Source: an uncultured Campylobacteraceae bacterium (GTDB lineage: Bacteria > Campylobacterota > Campylobacteria > Campylobacterales > Arcobacteraceae). From it: a DNA stretch of 6,192 bases. The notes beneath the pieces are model-generated. The model was not told where the DNA came from and made no database searches. It was given only the letters and a program-made list of their open reading frames with translations. Of the stretch, positions 1-6,147 are shown piece by piece. Every line of letters starts with the position of its first letter. Position 1 is the first letter of the stretch. The stretch is from contig CAJXPH010000166.1 in NCBI GenBank assembly GCA_913057765.1, forward strand, positions 1 to 6,192, given 5' to 3'. The translations under genes and the position numbers were made by a program.

Positions 1-39
1 TCCTCTTCGTCGGCAGCGTCAGATGTGTATAAGAGACAG
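1..39 (+). other. Residual Nextera (Tn5) i5-side adapter, not genomic
   Basis: Positions 7-20 (TCGTCGGCAGCGTC) and 21-39 (AGATGTGTATAAGAGACAG) are the Nextera read-1 adapter: the 14-base linker followed by the 19-bp Tn5 mosaic end. The preceding TCCTCT (1-6) fits the last six bases of an i5 index, which I recall as S503, TATCCTCT. Native sequence starts at base 40. The adapter supplies an in-frame ATG at 23 that encodes MCIRDR and falsely looks like the start of the first gene. Confidence 0.98.
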
Positions 40-40
40 A

Positions 41-991
41 TTTCATCCAATAGAAAGTTTTGAAGATTTATATAATGATTTTAATTTAAAATTACATAAC
101 AAAGAATTTGAAGATGCTTTATCTTTGATTCCTTTTTTACTTGAAAAAGCAAAAAAAGATATTGACATTTTTTATACTCTTATGGGTGAAGCCACAGCAT
201 TAACCAATTTAAATAAAAATCCTAATGTTATAGAAAGTTATGCTGAGATAATAGATAAGTTTAAAGATACAAAAGATAATACTATTTCAAAGTTTTTAGC
301 TTTTGCATACTATAACAAAGGTTTAATTCATGGAAAACAAGAAGAGTTTGAAGAAGAATTAAGAATGTATGATGAATTATTGACAAGTTATATACTAGAT
401 ACTTCAGAAGAACTAGAGATAGTTTTAGTAAAAACATATATTAATAAAGCTATTTGTGTAAGTCAAATTGAAGAGCCAAAAATGGCACTGTTAGTTTATG
501 TTGAACTTATTAAAAATTTTGAAAATTCTGAAAATGAAAATGTTCTACAACAAGTAGCTCTTGCAGCTTGTAATAAAGCTTCAATTTATGGACAATATGA
601 AGAAAATGAAGAAGCAATAAAATCTTATGACTATGTAATTTCTAAATTTGAAAATAGTTCAAATCAAAATATTATAGAATTAGTTGCAAAATCTTTAGTA
701 AATAAAGCCAGCCGGCTCAAGGATTTACATAAAAATTTAAAAGCTTTAGAAATTTATGATGAAGTAGTAAGAAGATATGAAAACTATGAAGATAAAGTTT
801 TAAATCAAGTAGCTCTTGCCCTTCATAATAAATCTATATTATTAAGTGTATTACATAGAGAAGATGAGCTTCTTGAAGTTTGTGATAAAATCATAAAACG
901 ATTTTCAAATAGTCATGACGAAATGATATTAAATATTGTAGCAACAGCACAAATTGTAAAAGAGAAAGAGAGACTAAATTCATCTTTTTAG
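41..991 (+). CDS. Tetratricopeptide-repeat (TPR) protein, 5' truncated
   Basis: The 316 native residues up to the TAG stop at 989-991 are almost entirely helical repeats; the true start lies outside the insert. The apparent ATG at 23 is adapter (MCIRDR) and should be discarded. About seven degenerate units are visible, each a helix pair of the form 'A..NKA..L..L....eAl..YDevi..F.n'. The NK dipeptide falls at native residues 92, 135, 178, 221 and 263, a spacing of 43, 43, 43 and 42, longer than the classic 34-residue TPR because of an acidic/Asn-rich connector (such as ENSENENV or ENSSNQNI). A capping helix ends the protein. Proteins of this type are protein-interaction scaffolds; no catalytic domain is visible in the part present, and any N-terminal effector domain would be missing. 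There is no membrane segment. The 3' end converges on the NifX-like gene, with overlapping stop codons. TPR-like fold is confident; the role is unknown. Confidence 0.85.
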   Translation, partial: FHPIESFEDLYNDFNLKLHNKEFEDALSLIPFLLEKAKKDIDIFYTLMGEATALTNLNKNPNVIESYAEIIDKFKDTKDNTISKFLAFAYYNKGLIHGKQEEFEEELRMYDELLTSYILDTSEELEIVLVKTYINKAICVSQIEEPKMALLVYVELIKNFENSENENVLQQVALAACNKASIYGQYEENEEAIKSYDYVISKFENSSNQNIIELVAKSLVNKASRLKDLHKNLKALEIYDEVVRRYENYEDKVLNQVALALHNKSILLSVLHREDELLEVCDKIIKRFSNSHDEMILNIVATAQIVKEKERLNSSF

Positions 992-1000
992 ATGAATTTA
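975..1000. terminator. Inverted repeat spanning both stop codons of a convergent pair
   Basis: TAAATTCATC (975-984) and GATGAATTTA (991-1000) form a perfect 10-bp stem with loop TTTTTA (985-990). The loop and stem edge hold the TAG of the TPR gene (989-991) and, on the other strand, the TAA of the NifX-like gene (988-990). Its symmetry would serve both directions. There is no clean T-run after the stem on either side and the stem is AT-rich, so intrinsic termination is plausible but not proven. Confidence 0.5.
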
Positions 1001-1380
1001 GCTGAAACCTCTTTTAAAATACTATCAGTTTGAAACGATTCTCCATTATACTTAACAAGTTTTATACCTTGAGAAGTAAAAGATTTAGCTGTATTTTTAC
1101 AAGCTTTTTTAACAACTATATAATTACAACCACTTAAAACTCTTCCCATTTTATTGTGCTGTTCAATATGGTCAGCATCATCATGTCCATGGTCACATGA
1201 ATGTTCTTCTTCTGGTTCCTCATGGTTAATATCAGATCTTGGATTGTTTTTTACTTCTTCAAGTTTAAAAGATCTAAACATACCTGATCCAGTCATTGAA
1301 TATACTGCAAATTTTGGAGTGTGTCCTGCATTTGGAAAAAAAGATAAGTTTTCATCTTTTACTGGAATAGCAATTTTCAT
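988..1380 (-). CDS. NifX/NifB C-terminal-like (Nitro_FeMo-Co family) protein
   Basis: This 130-residue soluble protein resembles the dinitrogenase iron-molybdenum cofactor family (Pfam Nitro_FeMo-Co): an N-terminal strand MKIAIPVKDE, then FFPNAGHTPKFAVY, and later GCNYIVVKKACKNTAK and GIKLVKY, in the order expected for the RNase H-like fold. Relatives bind or carry Fe-S or Fe-Mo clusters, but many stand-alone members, especially in non-diazotrophs, have no known job. Residues 53-75 form an acidic, His-rich insert (EEPEEEHSCDHGHDDADH) with H53, H60, C62, H64, H66, H71 and H75; C85 and C94 lie nearby. This looks like a metal-binding loop (inference). The start at 1380 is preferred over an in-frame ATG at 1422: the family begins MKIAIPV, an AAAAAGG ribosome site lies 8 nt upstream (1389-1395), and a -10-like TATACT at 1433-1438 would leave the upstream ATG almost no leader. 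No nif genes are in the window. It lies 102 nt after yitT on the same strand. Confidence 0.85.
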   Translation of the reverse strand: MKIAIPVKDENLSFFPNAGHTPKFAVYSMTGSGMFRSFKLEEVKNNPRSDINHEEPEEEHSCDHGHDDADHIEQHNKMGRVLSGCNYIVVKKACKNTAKSFTSQGIKLVKYNGESFQTDSILKEVSAKFI

Positions 1381-1432
1381 AATTTGTGCCTTTTTATAGT
1401 TGTTTAAGAGTATCTTACTCATGAAAGATTAA

Positions 1433-1438
1433 AGTATA
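1433..1438 (-). promoter_or_regulatory. Candidate -10 box for the NifX-like gene
   Basis: On the minus strand this reads TATACT, 52 nt before the chosen ATG at 1380. Transcription would begin near 1426 and give a leader of about 45 nt carrying the AAAAAGG site. No clear -35 is seen, which is common for sigma70 promoters in Campylobacterota. In AT-rich DNA one such match is weak evidence. Confidence 0.35.
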
Positions 1439-1461
1439 CAATAACTAATCTACAAGTAAAT

Positions 1462-1473
1462 TTTCTTAAGAAA
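1462..1473. repeat. 12-bp perfect palindrome just after the yitT stop
   Basis: TTTCTTAAGAAA is fully self-complementary. It is extended imperfectly by AAATTT on each side (1458-1463 and 1471-1476) and lies 9 nt beyond the yitT stop on the minus strand. It could be a weak yitT terminator or a dimeric-regulator operator upstream of the NifX-like gene. AT-rich sequence makes chance palindromes fairly common. Confidence 0.35.
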
Positions 1474-1482
1474 TTTGTAAAT

Positions 1483-2331
1483 CTAGTGTCCTCTTCCTAA
1501 CATTTCAGATGCTTCCATAACTATCATAAAGGCATCTTCATCTGTTTGTTGTATTATTTCTTTTAGCCGTGCAATTTTTTTAATATCTACGACGATAAAG
1601 ATAAGAGTTTTGTCTTCTTTTGTCTTAATTGTTGAGCCGTTTAAAATAGTTCCTTCTTCTCCTAGATGATTTGTAATCGCAAGACTAAGTTCATCTACTT
1701 TATTTGTAGCTATATGAATCACTTTTGTACTTAGTGTTCCTGTTAGTACAATGTCTATGGATTTTGATGTTGCATAGATACTAATGATACTCCATAAAGC
1801 TTTTTCAATATCTTTAAAAACATATATTGAACAAATTACAATAATAACATCAATAAAAAGTATAATTTGTGCAGGTTTTATATGAGAGTTTGATGAAATA
1901 ATTCTTGCAATAATTGTAGAGCCTCCGGCACTAGAGTTTCCTTTTATTATAAGTCCGACACCAAAACCAATAATAACACCTCCAAAAATTGATGCTAAGA
2001 ATATATTTTCAGTGATAATAATAGACGAAAATATTTGAGTAAACAAATCTATAAAAAATGAGATTAAAACTATGGTAATGATTGTTTTTATTGCAAATAT
2101 TTTTCCTAAGTATTTTGTTCCCCATATAAGCAAAGGTACATTTATTGCTATAATCATTGAACCAATAGAAAAACCACTTAAGTGATGTAATAGTATTGCC
2201 ATACCAGGAGTTCCACCTGTTGTGAAATTATTTGGTAGAAAAAATAGCACTACTGAAAGTGAAATAAAAAGTGTTCCAAGTAAAATAAAAAAGCTATTTT
2301 TTAGCTCATTAGACGTAAGTATTTTTGACAT
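1483..2331 (-). CDS. YitT family membrane protein (DUF161 + DUF2179)
   Basis: This 282-residue protein has the full YitT layout. Hydrophobic segments lie at about residues 14-32, 56-69, 78-97, 110-129 and 154-172, followed by a soluble C-terminal domain (DUF2179) from about 215 to the end. Family signatures are visible: LPNNFTTGGTPGMAILLHHLSG (about 32-53), KGNSSAGGSTIIARII (130-145), a TSKSIDIVLTG stretch (188-198), and in the tail GEEGTILNGSTIK, VVDIKKIARLKEII and a closing EMLGRGH. YitT proteins are inner-membrane proteins of unestablished function, often annotated as possible transporters; the DUF2179 tail resembles a small cytoplasmic ligand-binding domain (family-level inference). Length is normal and the gene looks intact. 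The ATG at 2331 has an AGGA site (2338-2341) with ideal 6-nt spacing. It may be co-transcribed with the small ORF 48 nt upstream and possibly with the downstream NifX-like gene. Confidence 0.92.
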   Translation of the reverse strand: MSKILTSNELKNSFFILLGTLFISLSVVLFFLPNNFTTGGTPGMAILLHHLSGFSIGSMIIAINVPLLIWGTKYLGKIFAIKTIITIVLISFFIDLFTQIFSSIIITENIFLASIFGGVIIGFGVGLIIKGNSSAGGSTIIARIISSNSHIKPAQIILFIDVIIVICSIYVFKDIEKALWSIISIYATSKSIDIVLTGTLSTKVIHIATNKVDELSLAITNHLGEEGTILNGSTIKTKEDKTLIFIVVDIKKIARLKEIIQQTDEDAFMIVMEASEMLGRGH

Positions 2332-2379
2332 GATTTATCCTATATAAAAAGTTTTTAATTTAAAATGGTGAAGATTTTT

Positions 2380-2490
2380 TTATAGGCTTTCTTGTTGTTC
2401 ATTTTCTTGATTAGTTAGTTTAAAGATTGAGTTTAAAAGCTCTTCTTTAATTGCAGTATTAAAAGATAGTTTTGTATTTTTATTTATCAT
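2380..2490 (-). CDS. Possible small protein, 36 residues, upstream of yitT
   Basis: On the minus strand an ATG at 2490 opens 36 codons ending in TAA at 2380-2382. The product begins MINKNTKLSFNTAIKEELL and continues NSIFKLTNQENEQQESL. It is Lys/Asn/Glu-rich like the other proteins here and looks like one amphipathic helix (about residues 11-25) with a polar tail; there is no membrane segment. In favour: it fills most of the otherwise unexplained yitT leader, it is co-directional with yitT, and a sigma70-like promoter lies upstream (2523-2550). Against: the best Shine-Dalgarno match (AGGA, 2504-2507) is 13 nt from the ATG, leaving only a weak AAAAGATA next to it, and an ORF this short can arise by chance. 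I do not recognise a family. It could instead be untranslated leader. Confidence 0.4.
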   Translation of the reverse strand: MINKNTKLSFNTAIKEELLNSIFKLTNQENEQQESL

Positions 2491-2521
2491 TATCTTTTAG
2501 TTTGTCCTTTTTTGTATTTCG

Positions 2522-2578
2522 TATAATAACATAATTTTGACTCATGTCAGTATTTGAAAATCTTATTTTAGGTAAAAT
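2522..2578 (+). promoter_or_regulatory. Candidate -10 boxes for the secreted-protein gene
   Basis: On the plus strand there is a perfect TATAAT at 2522-2527, which would give a leader of about 75 nt, and a closer TAAAAT at 2573-2578, which would give about 24 nt. Neither has a well-spaced -35. The first coincides with the minus-strand -10 region, so the two divergent transcription units may share or compete for this DNA. The ribosome site before the 2609 ATG is a modest GAAAGAGA (about 2596-2603). Confidence 0.35.
2523..2550 (-). promoter_or_regulatory. Candidate sigma70-type promoter for the small ORF and yitT
   Basis: Reading the minus strand, CTGACA (2545-2550, five of six to TTGACA) is followed after 16 nt by TATTAT (2523-2528). 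Overlapping -10 readings ATTATA and TTATAC give 17- and 18-nt spacers. Transcription would begin near 2515, upstream of the 2490 start. The -35 overlaps a TGAC-N4-GTCA inverted repeat (2538-2549) that lies between divergent genes. Confidence 0.45.
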
Positions 2579-2608
2579 GTTTTTTAAATTTATTAGAAAG
2601 AGAATTAT

Positions 2609-3070
2609 ATGAAAAAACTTTTATTTGCTGCATTAGCTGTATTAACTATAAATAGCTACACTTTTGCAAAAGAGGAATTACCAAAAACTGACGATCCAGC
2701 TGCACAAGCAAAAGCTGACCAACAAATGAAAATCCAAAACAAAGAAATAGTAAAGTTAGTTGTTGAGGAAATAGGGAAAAAGCTTCCACAAAAAGTTGAT
2801 AACTATACACAATATGTATCTATAAAATCTGAAGGTTTAAGACTTATCTCTACATTTGAAATTAATACTGCACCGAAAAGTGATGAAGTAGTTATTAAAG
2901 AAGATAAACCGAGAATGGAAGAATTTATTAAAAAAGGTATTTGTCAAAGTGCAAAAAGATTTTTACAAAGTGATATCGGTATTACATACGTATATGCAAA
3001 TGCTGCAACAAAAAAAGAATTATTTAGATTTGTAATGAGTGAAAAAGATTGTAGTAAATATAGAAAATAA
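2609..3070 (+). CDS. Small secreted (periplasmic) protein with two C-terminal cysteines, function unknown
   Basis: This 153-residue protein begins with a clear Sec signal peptide: MKK, a hydrophobic core LLFAALAVLTI, then a likely cleavage after TFA at residue 20 (signal peptidase I type, no lipobox Cys). The mature N-terminus is charged and helical (residues 30-60, EIVKLVVEEIGKKLPQKVD). It is followed by alternating strands (VSIKSEGLRLISTFEI at 70-85). The tail, residues 106-151, contains C112 and C148 around GITYVYANAATKKELFRFVMSEKDC. A 'C...R.L...G....Y.Y....G..L....I...C' arrangement of this sort recurs in small periplasmic proteins, and the two cysteines may form a disulfide (inference). 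I do not recognise a named family. It is transcribed alone, divergent from yitT and convergent with the next gene, and ends 3 nt before a strong hairpin. Confidence 0.8.
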   Translation: MKKLLFAALAVLTINSYTFAKEELPKTDDPAAQAKADQQMKIQNKEIVKLVVEEIGKKLPQKVDNYTQYVSIKSEGLRLISTFEINTAPKSDEVVIKEDKPRMEEFIKKGICQSAKRFLQSDIGITYVYANAATKKELFRFVMSEKDCSKYRK

Positions 3071-3073
3071 ATT

Positions 3074-3107
3074 TTATACAAAAATAGAGTAATCTATTTT
3101 TGTGTAA
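3074..3107. terminator. Bidirectional terminator hairpin between convergent genes
   Basis: TTATACAAAAATAGA (3074-3088) pairs with TCTATTTTTGTGTAA (3093-3107): a 15-bp stem in which only 3077/3104 is a T-G wobble, closed by a GTAA loop (3089-3092, a GNRA tetraloop as + strand RNA). The left arm starts 3 nt after the secreted-protein stop. The right arm contains the last codons and the TAG stop (3094-3096) of the minus-strand gene. The AAAAA/TTTTT tracts in the arms and T-rich flank on the minus strand suit termination in both directions. Confidence 0.72.
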
Positions 3108-3558
3108 GCTCTTCTACTGCACTTTTAATTTGAGTTGCTAATTCTTCTGTTATAAAGTCATTGTATTTTTGAAAGTGTACTTTTAAGTTCTCTTCATAAA
3201 CTTCACTCATAGCTTCATTAAAATATTTATTGTCATTTATATCATTTATAATTGGTTCTATTGCAAAACTTCTTGATTGTATTAATTCCATATTTTCATT
3301 TACAAATTTTTGAAGCATGTCCATTGATACTTGCTTTCTAAGTTCTTCTTCAAATATAGAATCTAAATTTTCTAAATCTTTTAAATCATTAATAAGTTCA
3401 TATATTGAACCTAATGCCAACCTAAAATCTACTTCATAAGAAGTCTCTTTTATTCCACTTAAATGAATAAGTTTACCAAGAGCAACTTGGTAGTTTGTTT
3501 CATATTTTGAAAGATTATTAATAATACTTTCTCTACTATAATATTTATCTATTATCAT
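3094..3558 (-). CDS. Hypothetical helical cytoplasmic protein
   Basis: This 154-residue protein has no signal peptide, no membrane segment and no cysteine. It is acidic and predicted by eye to be almost wholly alpha-helical, with amphipathic runs around residues 45-77 (LALGSIYELINDLKDLENLDSIF and on), 78-105 and 112-150. The pattern suits a helical bundle or coiled coil. I do not recognise a family; it may be restricted to Arcobacter relatives. The ATG at 3558 has TAGG 7 nt upstream (3566-3569) and a perfect -10 (3589-3594), which together support the start and expression. The gene is a single unit, convergent with the secreted-protein gene and divergent from the chemoreceptor. Its stop codon lies in the shared terminator stem. 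Nothing in the sequence assigns it a function. Confidence 0.75.
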   Translation of the reverse strand: MIIDKYYSRESIINNLSKYETNYQVALGKLIHLSGIKETSYEVDFRLALGSIYELINDLKDLENLDSIFEEELRKQVSMDMLQKFVNENMELIQSRSFAIEPIINDINDNKYFNEAMSEVYEENLKVHFQKYNDFITEELATQIKSAVEELTQK

Positions 3559-3588
3559 TGTAAAACCTATCCGTAATAATTTTTTTGT

Positions 3589-3594
3589 ATTATA
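3589..3594 (-). promoter_or_regulatory. Candidate -10 box for the hypothetical helical protein
   Basis: On the minus strand this reads TATAAT in the context GATATAATAC, predicting a start near 3582 and a leader of about 24 nt that carries the TAGG ribosome site. No standard -35 is seen upstream. Confidence 0.5.
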
Positions 3595-3734
3595 TCAAAT
3601 AAGTTGTTTTTCTATAGTAAAAGAGATAAAATTAAAGGAAATATAAAAAAAAATATTACAGTAAAATTAGATGTTTTAAATTAAAATAATCAAAATATAA
3701 TATTATAAATGTAATATTTATGGTTTTAATATAC

Positions 3735-3749
3735 TTTACCAAGAGTAAA
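3735..3749. repeat. Short inverted repeat in the chemoreceptor promoter region
   Basis: TTTAC (3735-3739) and GTAAA (3745-3749) are exact inverted copies with a 5-nt spacer, about 13 nt upstream of a TATAAT. The position suits an operator, but the arms are short and AT-rich. A second inverted repeat, AATATTA/TAATATT (3699-3705 and 3712-3718), lies just upstream and is even more likely to be chance. Confidence 0.2.
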
Positions 3750-3761
3750 TAATAATAAATC

Positions 3762-3767
3762 TATAAT
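3762..3767 (+). promoter_or_regulatory. Candidate -10 box for the chemoreceptor gene
   Basis: A perfect TATAAT lies 33 nt before the ATG, predicting a leader of about 27 nt. That leader holds an AAAGGA ribosome site (3789-3794) at 6-nt spacing. I saw no convincing flagellar sigma28 or sigma54 promoter in the 242-nt gap, so a housekeeping sigma70 promoter is more likely. Confidence 0.45.
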
Positions 3768-3800
3768 TAAAAAATCTATTATTCTTATAAAGGATATATC

Positions 3801-6146
3801 ATGTTTAAAAATATGACTATTAAAGTAAAAGTTATCTCTCTTATTATTGTTTCATTAAGTTTGTTAACTGTAATTTTAACAGTTTTTTCAGTTAGTAAAG
3901 TAAAAGAGAGTTTATTAGCTCAAAACTATTCTGTTTTGACATCAACTAGAGATGGAAAAACAAACCAAATAAAAAACTTCTTTGCAGAAAGAATTGGTGA
4001 TATTAATGTTCTTGCAAAAAGTTCTAATGTAAAAGAAATGATTTATGATTTAGATAATGCATATGAACTAGTAGATATAGAAGAACAAGGGGATTTTCCC
4101 GTTAATGAAATGGTTATTAAAGAGGCAACAAAAGCACATGAAGACTTTTTCCAAACATATATGAATGAGTATGGATATTATGATGTATTTATTATTAGAG
4201 CAGATACTGGACATGTAGTATACACCGCAGCAAAAGAATCAGACTATGGTAAAAATCTAAAATACAGTTCTTTAAAAGATAGTGGATTAGGTCAAGTGTG
4301 GGTTAAAACATTAGAAAACAAAAGACCAACTTTTATTGATATGAAGCCTTATTCTCCTAGCAGTGATGCTCCAGCTATGTTCCTAGGAACTCCTGTCCTT
4401 GAAGAAGGAAAAATCTCAGCAGTTTTAGTTTTTCAAATTAGTGATAAAGCTATCAATAATATCATGCAATTTAGAAAAGGTTATGGTACCTCACAAGAAG
4501 ATTATTTAATAGGTATGGATAAGTTAATGAGAAGTGATAGTTTTTTAGATCCTAAAGGACATTCGTTAAAAGCTTCTTTTGCAGGCAATATAAAAGTGTC
4601 AACAGTTGCTAGTGCTAAGGCACTTGCTGGTAAATCAGATACTGAAATTGTTATTGATTATAATGGAAACCCTGTATTATCAGCATATGGTACAGTTTCT
4701 ATTGGAAATGACTTTAAATGGGCAATTTTATCAGAAATAGATGAAGCTGAAGTTTTAGAAGCACCAAATGCAATTAGAAATATAATTATAATTATATCTA
4801 TAGTTCTACTTGTAGTGGTTGTCTTAGGTTCAATTATTATTATAAACAATATAGTAGTAAAAAGACTTCATAGTTTTCAAGAAGGCTTAGTTGGATTTTT
4901 TAATTACGTAAATAGAGATGCAGATGATGTTAAAGAATTAAAAGCTGATAGCATAGATGAAATTGGACTTATGGCAAAAGTTGTAAATGAAAATATTGTA
5001 AAAGCTAAAAAAGGGATTGAGGAAGATCGAGCAATAATTGATGAAACTATAAAAGTTCTCGGTGAATTTGAGCAAGGAGATTTAACTCAAAGAATAACTA
5101 CAAAAGTTGATAATCCATCCTTAAATGAATTAAGAAATGTACTTAATCAAATGGGCGATAACTTGGAAAAAAATATTGATAATATTCTAAAAGTATTAGG
5201 TGAATTTACAAATTATAATTATATGAATAAAGTAGATACTAAGGGAATAAAAGAACACTTAGAAAGATTAGGACTAGGTGTAAATAGTTTAGGTGAATCG
5301 ATTACTGAAATGTTAATTGACAATAAGAAAAATGGTTTAATTATTGATAGTTCTTCTAATGTTTTATTAGAAAATGTAGATACTTTAAATCAATCTTCAA
5401 ATGAAGCAGCTGCCTCTTTGGAAGAAACAGCTGCAGCTCTTGAAGAAATTACAGGTAATGTAACTTCTACAACTGAAAGAATTACACAAATGTCCAATTT
5501 TGCAAAACAAGTAACTGAATCTGCTAATAAAGGTGAAAATTTAGCTTCTAAAACTACAATGGCAATGGATGAAATTAATACACAAGTAACTGCTATTAAT
5601 GAAGCTATTACCGTAATTGATCAGATTGCGTTTCAAACAAATATTCTATCACTAAATGCTGCTGTTGAAGCTGCCACAGCAGGTGAAGCTGGAAAAGGAT
5701 TTGCCGTAGTTGCACAAGAAGTAAGAAATCTAGCAAGTAGGTCAGCTGAAGCAGCTAAGGAGATTAAAGGTTTAGTTGAAAGTGCAAATCTAAAAGCAAA
5801 TGAAGGTAAGTCAATTGCAGATGAAATGATTCATGGTTATGAAAGTTTAAATACAAATATCGAGAAAACAATTGAACTTATTTCAGATGTTGCAAATGCA
5901 TCTACAGAACAAGAGACTGGAATTGTACAAATTAATGATGCTATTAATTCCCTTGATCAACAAACACAAATGAATGCATCTGCTGCAAATGAAGCAAAAG
6001 ATGTAGCTTTAAGAACTTCTAGTTTGGCAAAAGATATTGTTGCTCATGCAGATGAAAAAGAATTTAAGGGTAAAAATAGTATTGATATTTCAGAAGAAAA
6101 TGATAAAGGAAGTATTGTTAATAATGAGAATACTAATTATATAAAA
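3801..6146 (+). CDS. Methyl-accepting chemotaxis protein with periplasmic Cache-type sensor, 3' truncated
   Basis: There are 782 native codons without a stop; the C-terminus lies beyond the insert and the reading frame runs on into adapter. TM1 is at about residues 11-31 and TM2 at 328-348. The roughly 295-residue periplasmic region between them resembles a double Cache sensor: a long first helix with R50 and K53-QIKNFF-ER, then GYYDVFIIRADTGHVVYTAAKESDYG (125-150), and a second module ending GYGTSQEDYLIGMDKLMRSDS (227-247). I did not see the amino-acid-binding dCache motif, so the ligand is unknown. The cytoplasmic part has a HAMP-like segment (about 349-405, DEIGLMAKVVNENI) and a duplicated linker (417-432 and 462-478). 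A methylation helix is at about 535-554 (SLEETAAALEEITGNV). The CheA/CheW-binding hairpin tip is at 606-656 (FQTNILSLNAAVEAATAGEAGKGFAVVAQEVRNLA). A return helix follows. The ATG has AAAGGA at 6-nt spacing. The receptor should relay ligand binding to CheA/CheW and hence flagellar rotation. Confidence 0.95.
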
Positions 6147-6147
6147 C

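Noticed and set aside
707..722. Local GC-rich patch in the TPR gene, with the palindrome AGCCGGCT, as a possible insertion scar or frameshift
   Set aside because: The reading frame and the 43-residue repeat period are unbroken across it (A-S-R-L-K), so it is ordinary coding variation.
1154..1399. Plus-strand 81-codon ORF opposite the NifX-like gene
   Set aside because: It is antisense to a recognisable family member, has an implausible Cys/Ser/Trp-rich composition for this genome and no convincing ribosome site.
1381..1422. N-terminal extension of the NifX-like protein by 14 residues (MSKILLNNYKKAQI)
   Set aside because: Family members start at MKIAIPV, the ribosome site is placed for the ATG at 1380, and the upstream ATG lies almost at the predicted transcription start.
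3719..3755. Tiny plus-strand ORF (MVLIYFTKSK) in the chemoreceptor leader region
   Set aside because: Ten codons, no ribosome site, and it overlaps promoter-like sequence; chance expectation is high.
3559..3800. Searched the 242-nt AT-rich gap for a small RNA, riboswitch, tRNA or further ORF
   Set aside because: Only promoter-like boxes and weak AT-rich inverted repeats were seen; no cloverleaf, no conserved aptamer features and no minus-strand ATG.
4658..4849. Minus-strand 63-codon ORF within the chemoreceptor
   Set aside because: It is the shadow of the coding sequence around TM2; its Ile/Thr-rich content reflects the opposite strand.
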